Source of the DNA: Alkalihalobacillus sp. YIM B00296
GTDB lineage: Bacteria > Bacillota > Bacilli > Bacillales > Fictibacillaceae
NCBI RefSeq assembly: GCF_020179385.1
Contig: NZ_JAIBLJ010000002.1
Coordinates: 1-64,000 of the forward strand
Direction: 5' to 3'
Length of the DNA stretch: 64,000 nucleotides
Positions 9,511-19,450 of the stretch are shown piece after piece (the first letter of the stretch is position 1; the number at the start of each line of letters is the position of its first letter). The notes under the pieces are model-generated. The model saw only the letters and a list, made by a program, of their open reading frames with translations. It had not been told where the DNA came from and searched no databases. Position numbers and translations under genes: made by a program.

Positions 9511-10803
9511 TCATTCCAAATAAAGCTCAATCACAGGGACTATTTGGTCTGGCTTTATGATTGGCAGCTCAAGGACTGTTTCGTTATTCCCAATAACCGG
9601 CATATCGTGATGAAAGACATCCGATTCTTCAAAGGTTTTGACCGGTATTTCGGAATGGTCATGAAGAAATCTCGCATATTTCACCTTTTGCGAAAAATTC
9701 TTCAAGTGGATCGTTTTGAACGGCCATGAAAAGATATGTATGAATACCTTCTCCCCTTTTTGCGTGAGTCTGCAATCTTGCGGACATTCAAACGAACTTG
9801 ATCCAGCACCGTAGATCGCTTCACTGTGGAAGTCAATCCACTCCTCTATTTCCTCAAGTACTCCCATCGTCTCCAAATCGAAATTTCCTCTTGCAGTCGG
9901 ACCGCAATTCAATAAGAGATTTCCATCCTTTGAAACGGTATCAATTAACAACTTGATCAGCATCTCCGATGATTTCCAATGAAGATTGTTCGGATTATAA
10001 CACCATGTTCCATTTAGCGTCTGACATGCTTCCCAAATTCTTTTTGCTCCTTCGGGTGTATAAAGTGGTTCTGCCGGCTGGTACTGTTCCGGTGTATAAA
10101 CTCCTCGATCCAACCCTAACCGATTATTGAGCAGTATATGCGGCTGATGGGTCAGGATCAGTTGTTCAAGGTCTTCCGATTTCCAGTCATCAGGTCCTTT
10201 CCCTTTTGACCATCCCCAATCTCGATCTCCGTAGGAAAAGTCGAACCAGAAGTAATCAATCTTCCCATATCGGGTTACAAGTTCTTCTACTTGGTCAAAT
10301 AAATATTGTTGGTAAATGGACATGTCCCGCTGCTCATTCCTTGCATTTTCATCTTCCCGCTGAGGATGGAGGCCGTCGATTATAAAATGTTCGTGATACC
10401 AATCGATGACAGAATGATAGAAGCCGATTTTCATCCCTTCCTGACGACATGCTTCCACAAACTCACGAAGAAGATCTTTTCCATAAGCGGTATTTGTAAT
10501 TTTAAAATCGGTATACTTACTATCCCATAAAGCGAATCCTTCATGATGTTTTGTTGTAAAAACGATGTATTTCATTCCGCTTTTCTTCGCTTGCTTCACC
10601 CATTTTTCCGGTTTAACAAGATCTGGATTAAATTGTTGCAGATACGTTTCATATTCAGTTTTTGAAATTTTCTCCTGCGTCATGATCCATTCATCTTTTG
10701 CTTTTAACGAGTAAAGCCCCCAATGGATAAACATACCAAACCGGTCATGCAGGAACCAGGTTGGATCCCCGTATTTTTCCGGCCAGTCATACGAGTCACT
10801 CAT
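9511..10803 (-). CDS. Alpha-L-fucosidase, GH29, cytoplasmic
   Basis: A 430-aa glycoside hydrolase of family GH29, releasing L-fucose from fucosylated glycans or glycoconjugates with retention. Diagnostic segments are FGMFIHWGLYS (residues 22-32), FTTKHHEGFALWDS (82-95) and IDYFWFDFSYGD (182-193); Asp188 in WFD is the expected nucleophile. There is no signal peptide, so the substrate must be inside the cell. It is the last gene of a long minus-strand cluster with a peptide ABC importer, peptidase and asparaginase, starting right after the cutC stop codon. No fucose isomerase or fuculose kinase is seen nearby. Confidence 0.9.
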   Translation of the reverse strand: MSDSYDWPEKYGDPTWFLHDRFGMFIHWGLYSLKAKDEWIMTQEKISKTEYETYLQQFNPDLVKPEKWVKQAKKSGMKYIVFTTKHHEGFALWDSKYTDFKITNTAYGKDLLREFVEACRQEGMKIGFYHSVIDWYHEHFIIDGLHPQREDENARNEQRDMSIYQQYLFDQVEELVTRYGKIDYFWFDFSYGDRDWGWSKGKGPDDWKSEDLEQLILTHQPHILLNNRLGLDRGVYTPEQYQPAEPLYTPEGAKRIWEACQTLNGTWCYNPNNLHWKSSEMLIKLLIDTVSKDGNLLLNCGPTARGNFDLETMGVLEEIEEWIDFHSEAIYGAGSSSFECPQDCRLTQKGEKVFIHIFSWPFKTIHLKNFSQKVKYARFLHDHSEIPVKTFEESDVFHHDMPVIGNNETVLELPIIKPDQIVPVIELYLE

Positions 10804-10804
10804 A

Positions 10805-11503
10805 TCAACTTCCTCCCCTTAAGGTTTTCTGAATAAGCTTGACGACGTCCTTATCAAAGGTATTCCTAAAAGACTGATCGATCCTGACTCCTCTACCAAA
10901 ATGGTATTGATTTGCATTTACAGTTCCATGAATTCCTTGGATATTATCGAGCGTCAAGCCTGCACCAGGCATTATGTCAGGTCCGTTCATTTTTTTGGCA
11001 ATATGGACAAGATTCCTGAGCTTCCACTTCCCTTCGATACAGCTCGTTTTACCGCCTGAAGTGAGGATCCGTTTCACATTCATTTTGTATTTGATCAGCG
11101 ATTCGTAGGCTTCATCCAATGTATGAACCTCATCGAATGCTCGGTGAAACGAAATGTCCAATTGTGGAGAGATTCTGATGATCGTCTCTAAGATTTGTTC
11201 ATTGATCCTGTTATCTTCAGTCAATGCCCCAAAAACGATCCTGGTCCCCCCAAGTGATAACACCTTCCGGATGTCTTCCTGAATGATTTTCAAATCGCCA
11301 TCCGTGTAACAATAATGGTAGCTGTGGGGACGGATCATCACCTGAACCGGTATTGAGACACTTTCCAATACTTGTTTTATCGTTCCATAGCTTGGTGTCA
11401 ATCCTCCTTCCTGGATGGCTGACACCAATTCGATTCTGTCCGCACCTAGTTTTTCTGCTTGTACTGCCTCCTGACTATTTTGAACAATAACTTCAAACCT
11501 CAT
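10805..11503 (-). CDS. cutC: CutC-family protein
   Basis: A TIM-barrel protein of about 232 aa annotated as copper homeostasis protein CutC. Family marks are FEVIVQNSQEAVQAEKLGAD and RIELVSAIQEGGLTPSYG near the N-terminus, MIRPHSYHYCYTDGD, and ILTSGGKTSCIEG near residue 165. The ATG at 11501-11503 is preferred; it follows the peptidase stop by one base and has GGAGG 12 nt upstream (a GTG four codons earlier sits too close to that site). The copper role of this family is poorly established in bacteria, and here every neighbour handles peptides or sugars, so a metabolic role is plausible. That is inference. Confidence 0.85.
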   Translation of the reverse strand: MRFEVIVQNSQEAVQAEKLGADRIELVSAIQEGGLTPSYGTIKQVLESVSIPVQVMIRPHSYHYCYTDGDLKIIQEDIRKVLSLGGTRIVFGALTEDNRINEQILETIIRISPQLDISFHRAFDEVHTLDEAYESLIKYKMNVKRILTSGGKTSCIEGKWKLRNLVHIAKKMNGPDIMPGAGLTLDNIQGIHGTVNANQYHFGRGVRIDQSFRNTFDKDVVKLIQKTLRGGS

Positions 11504-11504
11504 T

Positions 11505-12881
11505 TCACTCACCAACCTCCATATGAATCAGTTCGGACAATAATCGAACACCAAAACCTGATGCACCCGGAACATGATAGCCTTGTACTTTCCATGGCCG
11601 TACGGTATTTGCCATATCAATGTGTACCCATTTCCGCTCCGCTTCTACGAAATGATTTAAAAATACGGCAGCCGTGATCGCACCTCCGAAAAGTGAGGAA
11701 CCAACATTATTCAAATCCGCACAATCACTTTCTAAATACGTTTCATAGTCATGGATCAAAGGCATTGGCCAAACGTGATCGCCGGTATGATCGCCTAGTT
11801 CCTTATAGGACCACAAATCTTCTTCACGATTACTAAAGATGCCAGCTGCTTTCAATCCAAGCGCTTGACCGATCGTCCCGGTTAATGTTGCGATATCAAT
11901 GATTGTCGTTGCACCTAATTCTTGTGCATGTAAAAGTCCTTCTGCCAGGATCAACCTTCCCTCACCATCGGTATTTCCAACCTCGACAGTTGTTCCATTG
12001 TTGTACTTGATCACATCTGAAGGAAGATAAGCATCCTTTCCTGCAACATTTGTAACCAACGGTAAAATGGCAGTCACGTGAACAGGGCTATTCAAGTCTG
12101 CCAACATTTTCATTGCCCCGACTACCGCTGCAGAACCGCCCATATCCATTTTCATTTCGCCGATGTCACGTGCAGTCTTGACATTCACACCGCCTGAGTC
12201 GAAAGTTACACCTTTCCCGACAAGCGCAATATGTTTTCGGTCGTTATTTTTCAATGTCAATACGGCTAATCTCGGCGATGAAACACTTCCATTCCCGACC
12301 ATCGTAGTTGCTTCGAATCCTCTTTCCTTCAACTCTTCAGATTGGATGATTTCTACGTTTACATTCGATTGATGGAAGATACGTTTCAACCGATCTGCAT
12401 ATAATGCTGGTGTCAATTTGTTCGCAGGCTCATTACATAAATCACGTGCCAGGTTCACTGCATTGGCACGGATTTGTGCGGTCTTAATGTATACATCATA
12501 TTGATCAGTGTTTAACTTCAAGGTCGGGTACTGTTTGTTCTCCTCTTTTTTATAGGCCAAAAACTGATACCCGCCTAAATACAAGCCCTCCATGAAAGCT
12601 GCAACGATCTCTTCTTCTGAAAGTCCTTCACAATGTGGTATGAGTTTTTGAAAATCGATCGTTACTTCTTCACATGGATACTCCTGGATTGCTTTAATCG
12701 TCTCGCCGCCGAGAAAACGAATATCCTCTATCGATTTTCGTTCTTTCTTAAACCCTATTAGTAGATAAAGTTGCTTTTTCATTTGTATAACATTTGTTTT
12801 TCCGAAATCAATCATGTGTCTATGGATGACAAGATCTTTGTTTTCATCAACCTCTTCAATCGCAATTACTTTTATATTCAC
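11505..12881 (-). CDS. Leucyl aminopeptidase, M17 family
   Basis: A 458-aa cytosolic metallo-aminopeptidase that removes N-terminal residues from peptides, normally a hexamer with two metal ions. The signature segments are GKGVTFDSGGVNVK (about residues 220-233) and the M17 hallmark NTDGEGRLILAEGL (about 300-313), which supplies metal ligands and the catalytic Arg. The N-terminal domain (about 1-140) is less conserved, as usual for the family. It sits downstream of the oligopeptide importer genes, so it probably digests the imported peptides; cutC follows immediately. Confidence 0.9.
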   Translation of the reverse strand: MNIKVIAIEEVDENKDLVIHRHMIDFGKTNVIQMKKQLYLLIGFKKERKSIEDIRFLGGETIKAIQEYPCEEVTIDFQKLIPHCEGLSEEEIVAAFMEGLYLGGYQFLAYKKEENKQYPTLKLNTDQYDVYIKTAQIRANAVNLARDLCNEPANKLTPALYADRLKRIFHQSNVNVEIIQSEELKERGFEATTMVGNGSVSSPRLAVLTLKNNDRKHIALVGKGVTFDSGGVNVKTARDIGEMKMDMGGSAAVVGAMKMLADLNSPVHVTAILPLVTNVAGKDAYLPSDVIKYNNGTTVEVGNTDGEGRLILAEGLLHAQELGATTIIDIATLTGTIGQALGLKAAGIFSNREEDLWSYKELGDHTGDHVWPMPLIHDYETYLESDCADLNNVGSSLFGGAITAAVFLNHFVEAERKWVHIDMANTVRPWKVQGYHVPGASGFGVRLLSELIHMEVGE

Positions 12882-12936
12882 CTATCCATCCCCTCGTACG
12901 TATGCATTACTGACCCTTTGGGAACAACGTCTTTAA

Positions 12937-13905
12937 TCAATATAAATGACATGCTGTATATTGTTCTCTACCTAGTTGCTTGAGTTCCGGTACTATTTTC
13001 CTGCAGATCTCCATCGCAGCCGGACATCTTGTATGGAACTTACATCCGCTGGGAGGGTTTGCTGCACTTGGAATCTCCCCGGTTAGTACAATCGTTTCAC
13101 GTTTCTTTTTTGGATCCGGTTGGGGGATGGAGGACAATAACGCTTGTGTATAAGGATGTTTCGGATCTTCGAATATTTGTCGTTTCCTTGCGATTTCGAC
13201 CAGGTTCCCTAAGTACATCACGCCAACTCGATCGCTGATGTGTTCAACTACACTTAGATCATGAGAAATGAATAGATACGTAAGACCGAATTCTTCTTGC
13301 AGATCTTTCATCAGATTCAAAATTTGTGATTGGATCGATACATCTAAGGCCGAAACTGGTTCGTCTGCAATGATCAGTTCAGGTCGTAAAATCAACGAAC
13401 GGGCAATTCCGATTCTCTGCCGTTGTCCACCGCTGAACTCATGTGGGTATTTTTCCAAATGGAATTCGCTGATTCCGCATTTATCCATAAGCTCTGTTAC
13501 AAGCTTTTTCTTCTCATCATTTGGCATTTTGGGATAGTGGATCTTCAATGGTTCCGATAAAATATCTTTGACCTTCAGACGTGGACTGAGAGACGCATAT
13601 GGATCCTGGAAAACCATTTGCATAGGTTTACGGTATTTCTTCCAATCTTTTTCAGAAATATTCGCTAGGTTCTTTCCTTTAAACTTGATCTCTCCTGAGT
13701 CTGCTTTTATCAAGCCATTGATCAAACGTCCTGTCGTTGATTTGCCACAGCCTGATTCTCCGACCAATCCGAACGTTTCCCCTTTTTTGATGGAAAATGA
13801 AACCCCATCCACTGCCTTTACATACTTCTTTTCAGCAAACCACTTTTTTGAAAGTGGAAAATGTTTTTTAACGTCTTTTATGTCGATCAATACTTCATCC
13901 TTCAT
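12937..13905 (-). CDS. Oligopeptide ABC transporter ATP-binding protein (OppF/DppF type)
   Basis: A 322-aa ATPase that powers peptide import with the partner ATPase at 13902-14891. It has Walker [13 protein letters not shown], signature SGGQRQRIGIARSL, Walker B LIIADEPVSALD, and the C-terminal oligopeptide-transporter extension containing PPSGCKFHTRCP, a cysteine motif that can hold an iron-sulfur cluster in this subfamily. The start at ATG 13903-13905 ([11 protein letters not shown]) overlaps the previous stop by 4 nt and has an AGGGGG ribosome-binding site; a longer open frame to 13998 has no support. Confidence 0.92.
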   Translation of the reverse strand: MKDEVLIDIKDVKKHFPLSKKWFAEKKYVKAVDGVSFSIKKGETFGLVGESGCGKSTTGRLINGLIKADSGEIKFKGKNLANISEKDWKKYRKPMQMVFQDPYASLSPRLKVKDILSEPLKIHYPKMPNDEKKKLVTELMDKCGISEFHLEKYPHEFSGGQRQRIGIARSLILRPELIIADEPVSALDVSIQSQILNLMKDLQEEFGLTYLFISHDLSVVEHISDRVGVMYLGNLVEIARKRQIFEDPKHPYTQALLSSIPQPDPKKKRETIVLTGEIPSAANPPSGCKFHTRCPAAMEICRKIVPELKQLGREQYTACHLY

Positions 13906-14894
13906 TCGGTCATCGCCCCCTGCCTTTGGTCTTGATAAAGCCAACACCGGCATGAATGTCCGTCTTCTTCGATTAAACCTGGTTCTTCCGTATGACAAAA
14001 ATCCATCACATCTTTACATCTCGGTGCGAATTTGCATCCTGTCGGCATATTTGTCGGGCTCGGAACTGTACCTGGGATTGAATGAAGCCTCTTGCTGCCT
14101 GATCCGATTTTTGGAACGGAGGCAATCAACCCTTTTGTATACGGGTGTTTCGGATTTTCAAATAATAATTCTACAGTCGTTTCCTCGACAACTCTTCCAG
14201 CATACATGACGATAACACGATTGCAAACTTCAGCAACGACCCCTAAATCATGTGTGATCATCAAGATCCCCATGTCATTTTCCTTTTGAATCTCTTTCAT
14301 CAAACTCAATATTTGTGCTTGGATCGTAACGTCTAATGCCGTTGTTGGTTCATCCGCAATCAACAAAGATGGTTTACATGAAATCGCCATCGCAATCATG
14401 ACCCGTTGTCTCATACCGCCTGATAATTGATGCGGGTATTCTTCCATAATGTCTTTCGCCCGCGGTATACCGACAGACTCCAGTACTTTTACCGCATGTT
14501 CAGCCGCATCTGCCTTTGACATTTTCAAATGGAGCTGGATCGGTTCTCTCAGCTGTTTACCGATTTTTAGGACTGGATTCAAGGATGTCATCGGTTCTTG
14601 AAAGATCATCGCCAATTCTTTCCCGCGATAACCTTTCATACTCGATTCGGGTAATCGAAGTAAATCATGATCGTTATAAATGACTTGCCCTCCCGTTATT
14701 TTCCCAGGTGTATCATGTAAAAGTCTCATAATGGATAAGGAGGTTACACTTTTCCCACACCCGGATTCCCCGACAATCCCGACGATTTCACCTTTATCAA
14801 CATGAAAGCTGATCCCATGTACGACAGTTTGCATCCCTTTATCAGTTTTGAAGGCTGTTTGTAGATTGTTTACTTGGAGTATGTGATTCATCAT
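13902..14894 (-). CDS. Oligopeptide ABC transporter ATP-binding protein (OppD/DppD type)
   Basis: A 330-aa ATPase of the peptide importer: Walker [13 protein letters not shown] (about residues 39-50), signature [14 protein letters not shown], Walker [15 protein letters not shown], switch His in [12 protein letters not shown], and the C-terminal [12 protein letters not shown] motif. Two ATGs stand in tandem at 14892-14894 and 14889-14891 behind GGAGGG; the second has the more usual spacing. It overlaps the OppF-type gene by 4 nt and follows the permease gene by 8 bp, so the transporter is translated as a coupled set. Confidence 0.92.
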   Translation of the reverse strand: MMNHILQVNNLQTAFKTDKGMQTVVHGISFHVDKGEIVGIVGESGCGKSVTSLSIMRLLHDTPGKITGGQVIYNDHDLLRLPESSMKGYRGKELAMIFQEPMTSLNPVLKIGKQLREPIQLHLKMSKADAAEHAVKVLESVGIPRAKDIMEEYPHQLSGGMRQRVMIAMAISCKPSLLIADEPTTALDVTIQAQILSLMKEIQKENDMGILMITHDLGVVAEVCNRVIVMYAGRVVEETTVELLFENPKHPYTKGLIASVPKIGSGSKRLHSIPGTVPSPTNMPTGCKFAPRCKDVMDFCHTEEPGLIEEDGHSCRCWLYQDQRQGAMTE

Positions 14895-14902
14895 TTCCCT
14901 CC

Positions 14903-15799
14903 TTAGTCTTTTGTTTTAGGGTCTAACACATCTCTCAACCCGTCACCTAATAAATTGAACGCTAAAACGGTCAGGAAAATAATCAACCCGGGAAAGAAGA
15001 CGAGGTGAAAGGATGAATCGATGTAATCTCTAGATTTACTAAGCATCGCACCCCAGTCTGGAGATGATGGTTCTGCACCTAATCCTAGAAAACTCAAACT
15101 CGCTGCAGCTAATATGGCTGTTCCTACTTTCATCGTAAAGTACACTATGATGGTCGGTACGGTTTCAGGAAAAATATGTTTCCAAATGATGCGTCGATTG
15201 CTTGCCCCGATTGATCTTGTTGCCTCAACGAAAAGCATTTCTTTCGTCTCTAACGTGGCACTGCGGACGATTCGTGCAAATGATGGAATACTGAAAAAAG
15301 AAACCGCAATGATGACATTTCTTAAACCAGGTCCCAAAATCGCAACAATACCAATTGCCAAAATCAAGTCAGGGAATGCAAATAACACATCACAAACCCT
15401 CATGATCGACCGATCAAGCAACTTCCCGAAAAAACCGCTGACCAATCCAAGAATCGTACCGAAAACCGCACCCAGCAATACTGCTGAAATACTGACCGAT
15501 AACGTTAATCTCGCTCCTACTGCCAATCTGCTTAATATGTCTCTGCCAAATTCATCCGTACCGAAGAAATGCTCGAGGGTAGGAGACTCAAGAACTCGAT
15601 TATAATCAGGTTTTGCAGGATCATATGGAACGACAGACGGACCGATGATCATGATGAGAATCAGGAAGAGAATGAAGAAAAGGGAAATGAGTGCAGGCTT
15701 TTTCTTACGGAACTCTTTCCAGAATTGATGAAAGTGTGTCTCTTTTCGTTCATTCACAATTCGGTCCGTGGTAACAACTTCAGGTTGTATGTTACTCAT
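14903..15799 (-). CDS. Oligopeptide ABC transporter permease (OppC/DppC type)
   Basis: A 298-aa inner-membrane permease with an N-terminal cytoplasmic stretch, a first membrane segment (LISLFFILFLILIMIIGPSV), a periplasm-facing loop with HFFGTDEFGRDILSRL typical of OppC proteins, then about five further membrane segments. The EAA-type coupling loop is VEATRSIGASNRRIIWKHIFP. It pairs with the OppB-type permease upstream; an 84-bp gap separates them. Confidence 0.92.
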   Translation of the reverse strand: MSNIQPEVVTTDRIVNERKETHFHQFWKEFRKKKPALISLFFILFLILIMIIGPSVVPYDPAKPDYNRVLESPTLEHFFGTDEFGRDILSRLAVGARLTLSVSISAVLLGAVFGTILGLVSGFFGKLLDRSIMRVCDVLFAFPDLILAIGIVAILGPGLRNVIIAVSFFSIPSFARIVRSATLETKEMLFVEATRSIGASNRRIIWKHIFPETVPTIIVYFTMKVGTAILAAASLSFLGLGAEPSSPDWGAMLSKSRDYIDSSFHLVFFPGLIIFLTVLAFNLLGDGLRDVLDPKTKD

Positions 15800-15883
15800 A
15801 TTAAACCTCCATACAAACTTTTTTAATAAGTTTTTTATGCACAGATGTGTCTAGCTCAACCGCCTTGGTGTCCGTTTTTCTAT

Positions 15884-16804
15884 TTATTGGTAGCGTATTT
15901 TCGGATTTAAAAAGCTGTAAACGATATCGACAAGCAGGTTCACTAAAATGAATTGTAATGAAAAAAGTAAAATTTCCGCTTGGACCACCGGGTAATCTCT
16001 CATTTGAATCGAATCGATCAATAGTCTTCCGAGTCCCGGAAAGCTGAAAACGGTTTCAACGACTACTGAGCCTCCTAATAGAAAACCAAACTGAAGCCCT
16101 GCAATCGTCACGACAGGAATCAATGAATTCTTCAAAGCATGTCCAAAGACAATTGCATTACCACCAAGCCCTTTTGCACGACCAGTACGTATATACTCTT
16201 GCTTCATCGTGTTCACGAGCGAAGATCGCATAAACCGTGCAATCATCGCCATAATGCCTGCTCCTAAAGCGAACGAAGGCATCAGGTAGCTTTTCCACCC
16301 CTCAGCACCCCCAGTCGGTAACAACCCCAACTGGACAGAAAATAGTTGAATCAATACAAGACCTACCCAAAAGTTTGGAAGGGATATACCGGATACAGCC
16401 GTCAACATACCGAGATGATCCGGCCACTTGTTTCGAAACACGGCAGAAATGACTCCAAGTAAAATACCGACGACGAGTGCCCAACCGATGCTCATGAAGG
16501 TCAGTCCAAGTGTCGGCATGATTCGTTCACCGATCAACTTGCTGACAGGTGCACCGGATTGGATCGAATATCCCAAATTACCAGAAAGTAAATCTTTTAA
16601 ATAGAGTAGATATTGTTCGATTAAAGGTTTATCCAGACCGAGATTTTCCCTGATTGCTTGTACTTCCTCTAACGTTGCTTTTTTACCAGCTATCAATCTA
16701 GCTGCATCACCAGGGATCAGATGAATGAACATGAAAATTACGAATGACACAACAAGTAAGAGAGGTATTAGACCAAGAACACGTTTCAATATGTACTGCC
16801 ACAT
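15884..16804 (-). CDS. Oligopeptide ABC transporter permease (OppB/DppB type)
   Basis: A 306-aa permease with about six membrane segments; the start MWQYILKRVLGLIPLLLVVS and the segment HLIPGDAARLIAGKKAT are typical of DppB/OppB. The coupling loop is RTGRAKGLGGNAIVFGHALK. The start at ATG 16802-16804 is supported by GGAGG 11 nt upstream; the open frame reaches 16855, but that extension would run through the terminator hairpin at 16827-16851 and is rejected. Confidence 0.92.
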   Translation of the reverse strand: MWQYILKRVLGLIPLLLVVSFVIFMFIHLIPGDAARLIAGKKATLEEVQAIRENLGLDKPLIEQYLLYLKDLLSGNLGYSIQSGAPVSKLIGERIMPTLGLTFMSIGWALVVGILLGVISAVFRNKWPDHLGMLTAVSGISLPNFWVGLVLIQLFSVQLGLLPTGGAEGWKSYLMPSFALGAGIMAMIARFMRSSLVNTMKQEYIRTGRAKGLGGNAIVFGHALKNSLIPVVTIAGLQFGFLLGGSVVVETVFSFPGLGRLLIDSIQMRDYPVVQAEILLFSLQFILVNLLVDIVYSFLNPKIRYQ

Positions 16805-16819
16805 TTCGTTCAGCACCTC

Positions 16820-16852
16820 CAAAAAAGGGGAGCTAATCGTGATCAGCTCCCA
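16820..16852 (-). terminator. Intercistronic terminator/attenuator between binding protein and permeases
   Basis: A 7-8 bp GC-rich stem (16827-16834 with 16845-16851) is followed on the minus strand by six T. It lies between the stop codon of the binding-protein gene and the first permease. Such a partial terminator, common in peptide and sugar importers, would keep binding-protein mRNA in excess over permease mRNA. Confidence 0.8.
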
Positions 16853-16859
16853 CATGATC

Positions 16860-18425
16860 TTATTTTAATTGCGCCTCTTTAATGCTGACGGATCCATCAG
16901 GTAACACGTAAACACCTTCTAAATGATCGTGATACCCTGATAATATCGTATCTGATGCTAAGAAAATCCATGGTGCATCATCATAGGCTTCGCTTTGGAT
17001 CTTCGCGTAAATGTCCTCTTGAGCCTTTGTATCGGATGTTTCATTAGCTGCATCGATCCATTCATCTACTTGACTATTATTATAGTAAGCTGTATTCGCT
17101 CCATTCGGTGGGAAGTACTCACTACTGAATAGAGAGCGGGTTGCTCCATCCGCATCACCTGATGAAGGAGACCAGCTTACATACCACATTTGAACCTTTG
17201 CCTCTTCTGGAGTTTTTGGTGTGTAGATCTCATCAGATAATGTCCCCTCTTCCATCGACTTGATTGTGACATCAATTCTGATTTGTGCGAGCTGCTGCTT
17301 TAAGAGTTCCATCCCTTTTAAGGTTTCAGAGCTTGTATTACCCCAGATTTCGGCTTCAAATCCATCTTCGTATCCTGCTTCATTCATTAATTCCTTCGCT
17401 TTTTCCAAGTTGAATGTATATGGTTCCTGATTTGAATAATATTGTGTTTCAGAAGACATGGTTGAATCCAGTGTTTTTCCATATCCATTTTTGACAACTT
17501 TTATATATGCCTCTTTATTTACGGCATAGTTCATTGCCTTACGAACTTTTTCATTAGTGAATGGTTCTTTGAATGTATTGATCGATACATACCTTGCGAT
17601 TGTTGAAGGCGTTTGTTCGATAACGACGCCATCTACATTTTCCAGTTCTTTAACATCTTGTTGAGGAACCGGATAAACGAAATCAGCTTCCCCCGTTTTC
17701 AACATGGCAGCCCGTGCCCCATTTTCCGGAACCGGCTTGAACGTAACTTTTTCGACATTGGTTGATTCAGAATTCCAGTATTCATTAAAACTTTCAACAA
17801 CGAGTGAATCACCTTGATTCCATTCTTTAAATTTAAATGGCCCTGTCCCTACAGGATTCAAACGAATATCTTTGCTGTTGTCATCAATTGCGTTAGGGCT
17901 GATCATTGGGACCATGGCAAATTTGTTCAGCATAGCACTAAATGGCTGATTAAGGACAAATTTAACCTCATAATCATTTGCGATTTCGAGACGATCGACG
18001 TACTGAAAATTCCGTTTTGCACGAAGATCATCATTTTCATCCATGATCCGATCAAAGTTTGCCTTTACAGCAGCAGCATTAAACGGCTCACCATCATGGA
18101 AAGTAACACCTTCTCTAAGTTTGAATGTATAGGTCAACGCATCTTCACTTACGGAGTAATCCTCCGCCAAAACGGGTACTACGTTCATATTTTTGTCAAA
18201 CCCGACAAGCCCTTCATACATAGCCCTTGTACCAAAAATTGAAACCGTATCTCCAGCGTTATGTGGATCAAGTGTTACAAAGTTTTGATCGATGGCAATC
18301 GTGATTTTCTTGTTATTACTTTTAGCAGCTCCATCGGTGCCTGAAGTAGAATCAGATGAACAAGCCGAGATTACCAGCAGGACGGTGCTCAGCAAAAATA
18401 GTTGACCTAACAATCGTTTTTTCAT
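16860..18425 (-). CDS. Peptide-binding lipoprotein of the ABC importer (SBP_bac_5)
   Basis: A 521-aa extracellular solute-binding protein anchored to the membrane by a lipid. The N-terminus MKKRLLGQLFLLST leads to the lipobox VISAC, so the mature protein starts at that Cys. The family 5 signature is present (YTFKLREGVTFHDGEPFNA, about residues 85-105). ATG 18423-18425 is chosen because GGGGG lies 8 nt before it; the frame runs to 18464 without support. It is the recognition subunit for the permeases and ATPases that follow. The bound ligand (free peptide or glycopeptide) cannot be told from sequence. Confidence 0.92.
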   Translation of the reverse strand: MKKRLLGQLFLLSTVLLVISACSSDSTSGTDGAAKSNNKKITIAIDQNFVTLDPHNAGDTVSIFGTRAMYEGLVGFDKNMNVVPVLAEDYSVSEDALTYTFKLREGVTFHDGEPFNAAAVKANFDRIMDENDDLRAKRNFQYVDRLEIANDYEVKFVLNQPFSAMLNKFAMVPMISPNAIDDNSKDIRLNPVGTGPFKFKEWNQGDSLVVESFNEYWNSESTNVEKVTFKPVPENGARAAMLKTGEADFVYPVPQQDVKELENVDGVVIEQTPSTIARYVSINTFKEPFTNEKVRKAMNYAVNKEAYIKVVKNGYGKTLDSTMSSETQYYSNQEPYTFNLEKAKELMNEAGYEDGFEAEIWGNTSSETLKGMELLKQQLAQIRIDVTIKSMEEGTLSDEIYTPKTPEEAKVQMWYVSWSPSSGDADGATRSLFSSEYFPPNGANTAYYNNSQVDEWIDAANETSDTKAQEDIYAKIQSEAYDDAPWIFLASDTILSGYHDHLEGVYVLPDGSVSIKEAQLK

Positions 18426-18441
18426 CTTTATTCCCCCTTTG

Positions 18442-19434
18442 TCATAATAAAATTTTTGTTTCACCTATGTCTTTCCCATTGTCATTTTGTATGTTGTAGG
18501 ATCGTAATTGTAATAAACGATCAATCGTTTCTGTATTGCTGTAATTCAACGTTTTCAATAATTCGGCAACCAATACCGGCCAAACGAGTTCAGATCCGCT
18601 TAATACTTTTAATGCGAAGCTGATTTTCTCCTTTTTCAACGCGAAACAGTAAACCCCCTGTGCACCTCCTTTTGCAATGATATTTGGATCTTCAAGCAAT
18701 ACCGTGCAGATGAAATGATGCGAGGCAACGATTTCTGGTTGTGCATTCATTACATTGGCGATTTTTTGAACCGCAACGGCTGTTTGTGTATCTTTAATAA
18801 GATCCGGGAGAACAAATTTCAGAAACGAAATCGCCATATTCTTCAAAGGAACTCCATGCACCGGGACACCGCATCCATCAATCGCAGTATTTATCTGGTT
18901 TACAGGTGTTTCAGACAGTTCAGCTACATCACGGAGAATTTCTTGCTGCAAAGGGTGGTCGAGCTGTTCATATCTAGTTAACTCATAACCTCTGTCCCTC
19001 GCATATGCCAAAAACCCTAGATGTTTGCCAGCACAATTATGTAATAGTTTACGTTTTGGCTTATGGTCCCAAATGTATTGCTGTCTCGGTATTTCGTTCA
19101 GCGGATAGCTGTGATTGCAGACTAGAAGTTCTTCTGACAGCCCAAGTTTATTCATCAGGCTTTCTAATGCAGCCTGGTGATAGTGTTCTCCTCGCTGTGA
19201 AGCGGTAAATAAAGCAGCTTCCTGATCATTAAGATGATACTTCCTGATGACATTTGTACGAAACACTGGTATTGCTTGAAGCGGTTTCATTGCAGATCGG
19301 TAGAATACCGGATGATCCGATCCCCCCTTCTCATAGACGATTTCTTTTTTATCATTAAGAACACAAATGACCCCCTGGTGCGTATTCTCTAAACTTCCTC
19401 CCCTGTGTTCTTCAGCAACTATTGGAAATGTCAT
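18442..19434 (-). CDS. Asparaginase, type II (PF06089, rhizobial-type)
   Basis: A 330-aa protein of the L-asparaginase II family (the thermolabile rhizobial type), unrelated in fold to the E. coli AnsA/AnsB enzymes. Conserved family segments are VFYRSAMKPLQAIP near residue 46, TASQRGEHYH near 78, LLHNCAGKHLGFLAYA near 133 and AIDGCGVPVHGVPL near 185. The expected reaction is asparagine to aspartate plus ammonia in the cytoplasm. ATG 19434 is preferred over the adjacent GTG 19437 by its AGAGG spacing. It lies between the ROK repressor and the peptide importer, so it may act on Asn released from imported peptides or on a related amide; the exact substrate is not proven. Confidence 0.85.
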   Translation of the reverse strand: MTFPIVAEEHRGGSLENTHQGVICVLNDKKEIVYEKGGSDHPVFYRSAMKPLQAIPVFRTNVIRKYHLNDQEAALFTASQRGEHYHQAALESLMNKLGLSEELLVCNHSYPLNEIPRQQYIWDHKPKRKLLHNCAGKHLGFLAYARDRGYELTRYEQLDHPLQQEILRDVAELSETPVNQINTAIDGCGVPVHGVPLKNMAISFLKFVLPDLIKDTQTAVAVQKIANVMNAQPEIVASHHFICTVLLEDPNIIAKGGAQGVYCFALKKEKISFALKVLSGSELVWPVLVAELLKTLNYSNTETIDRLLQLRSYNIQNDNGKDIGETKILL

Positions 19435-19450
19435 CACTTATACCTCTCTA

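Noticed and set aside
15884-16855. Longer OppB-type permease starting at 16855
   Set aside because: The extra 17 codons cross a clear terminator hairpin and lack the family start; MWQYILKRVLG at 16804 is the standard N-terminus with a ribosome-binding site.
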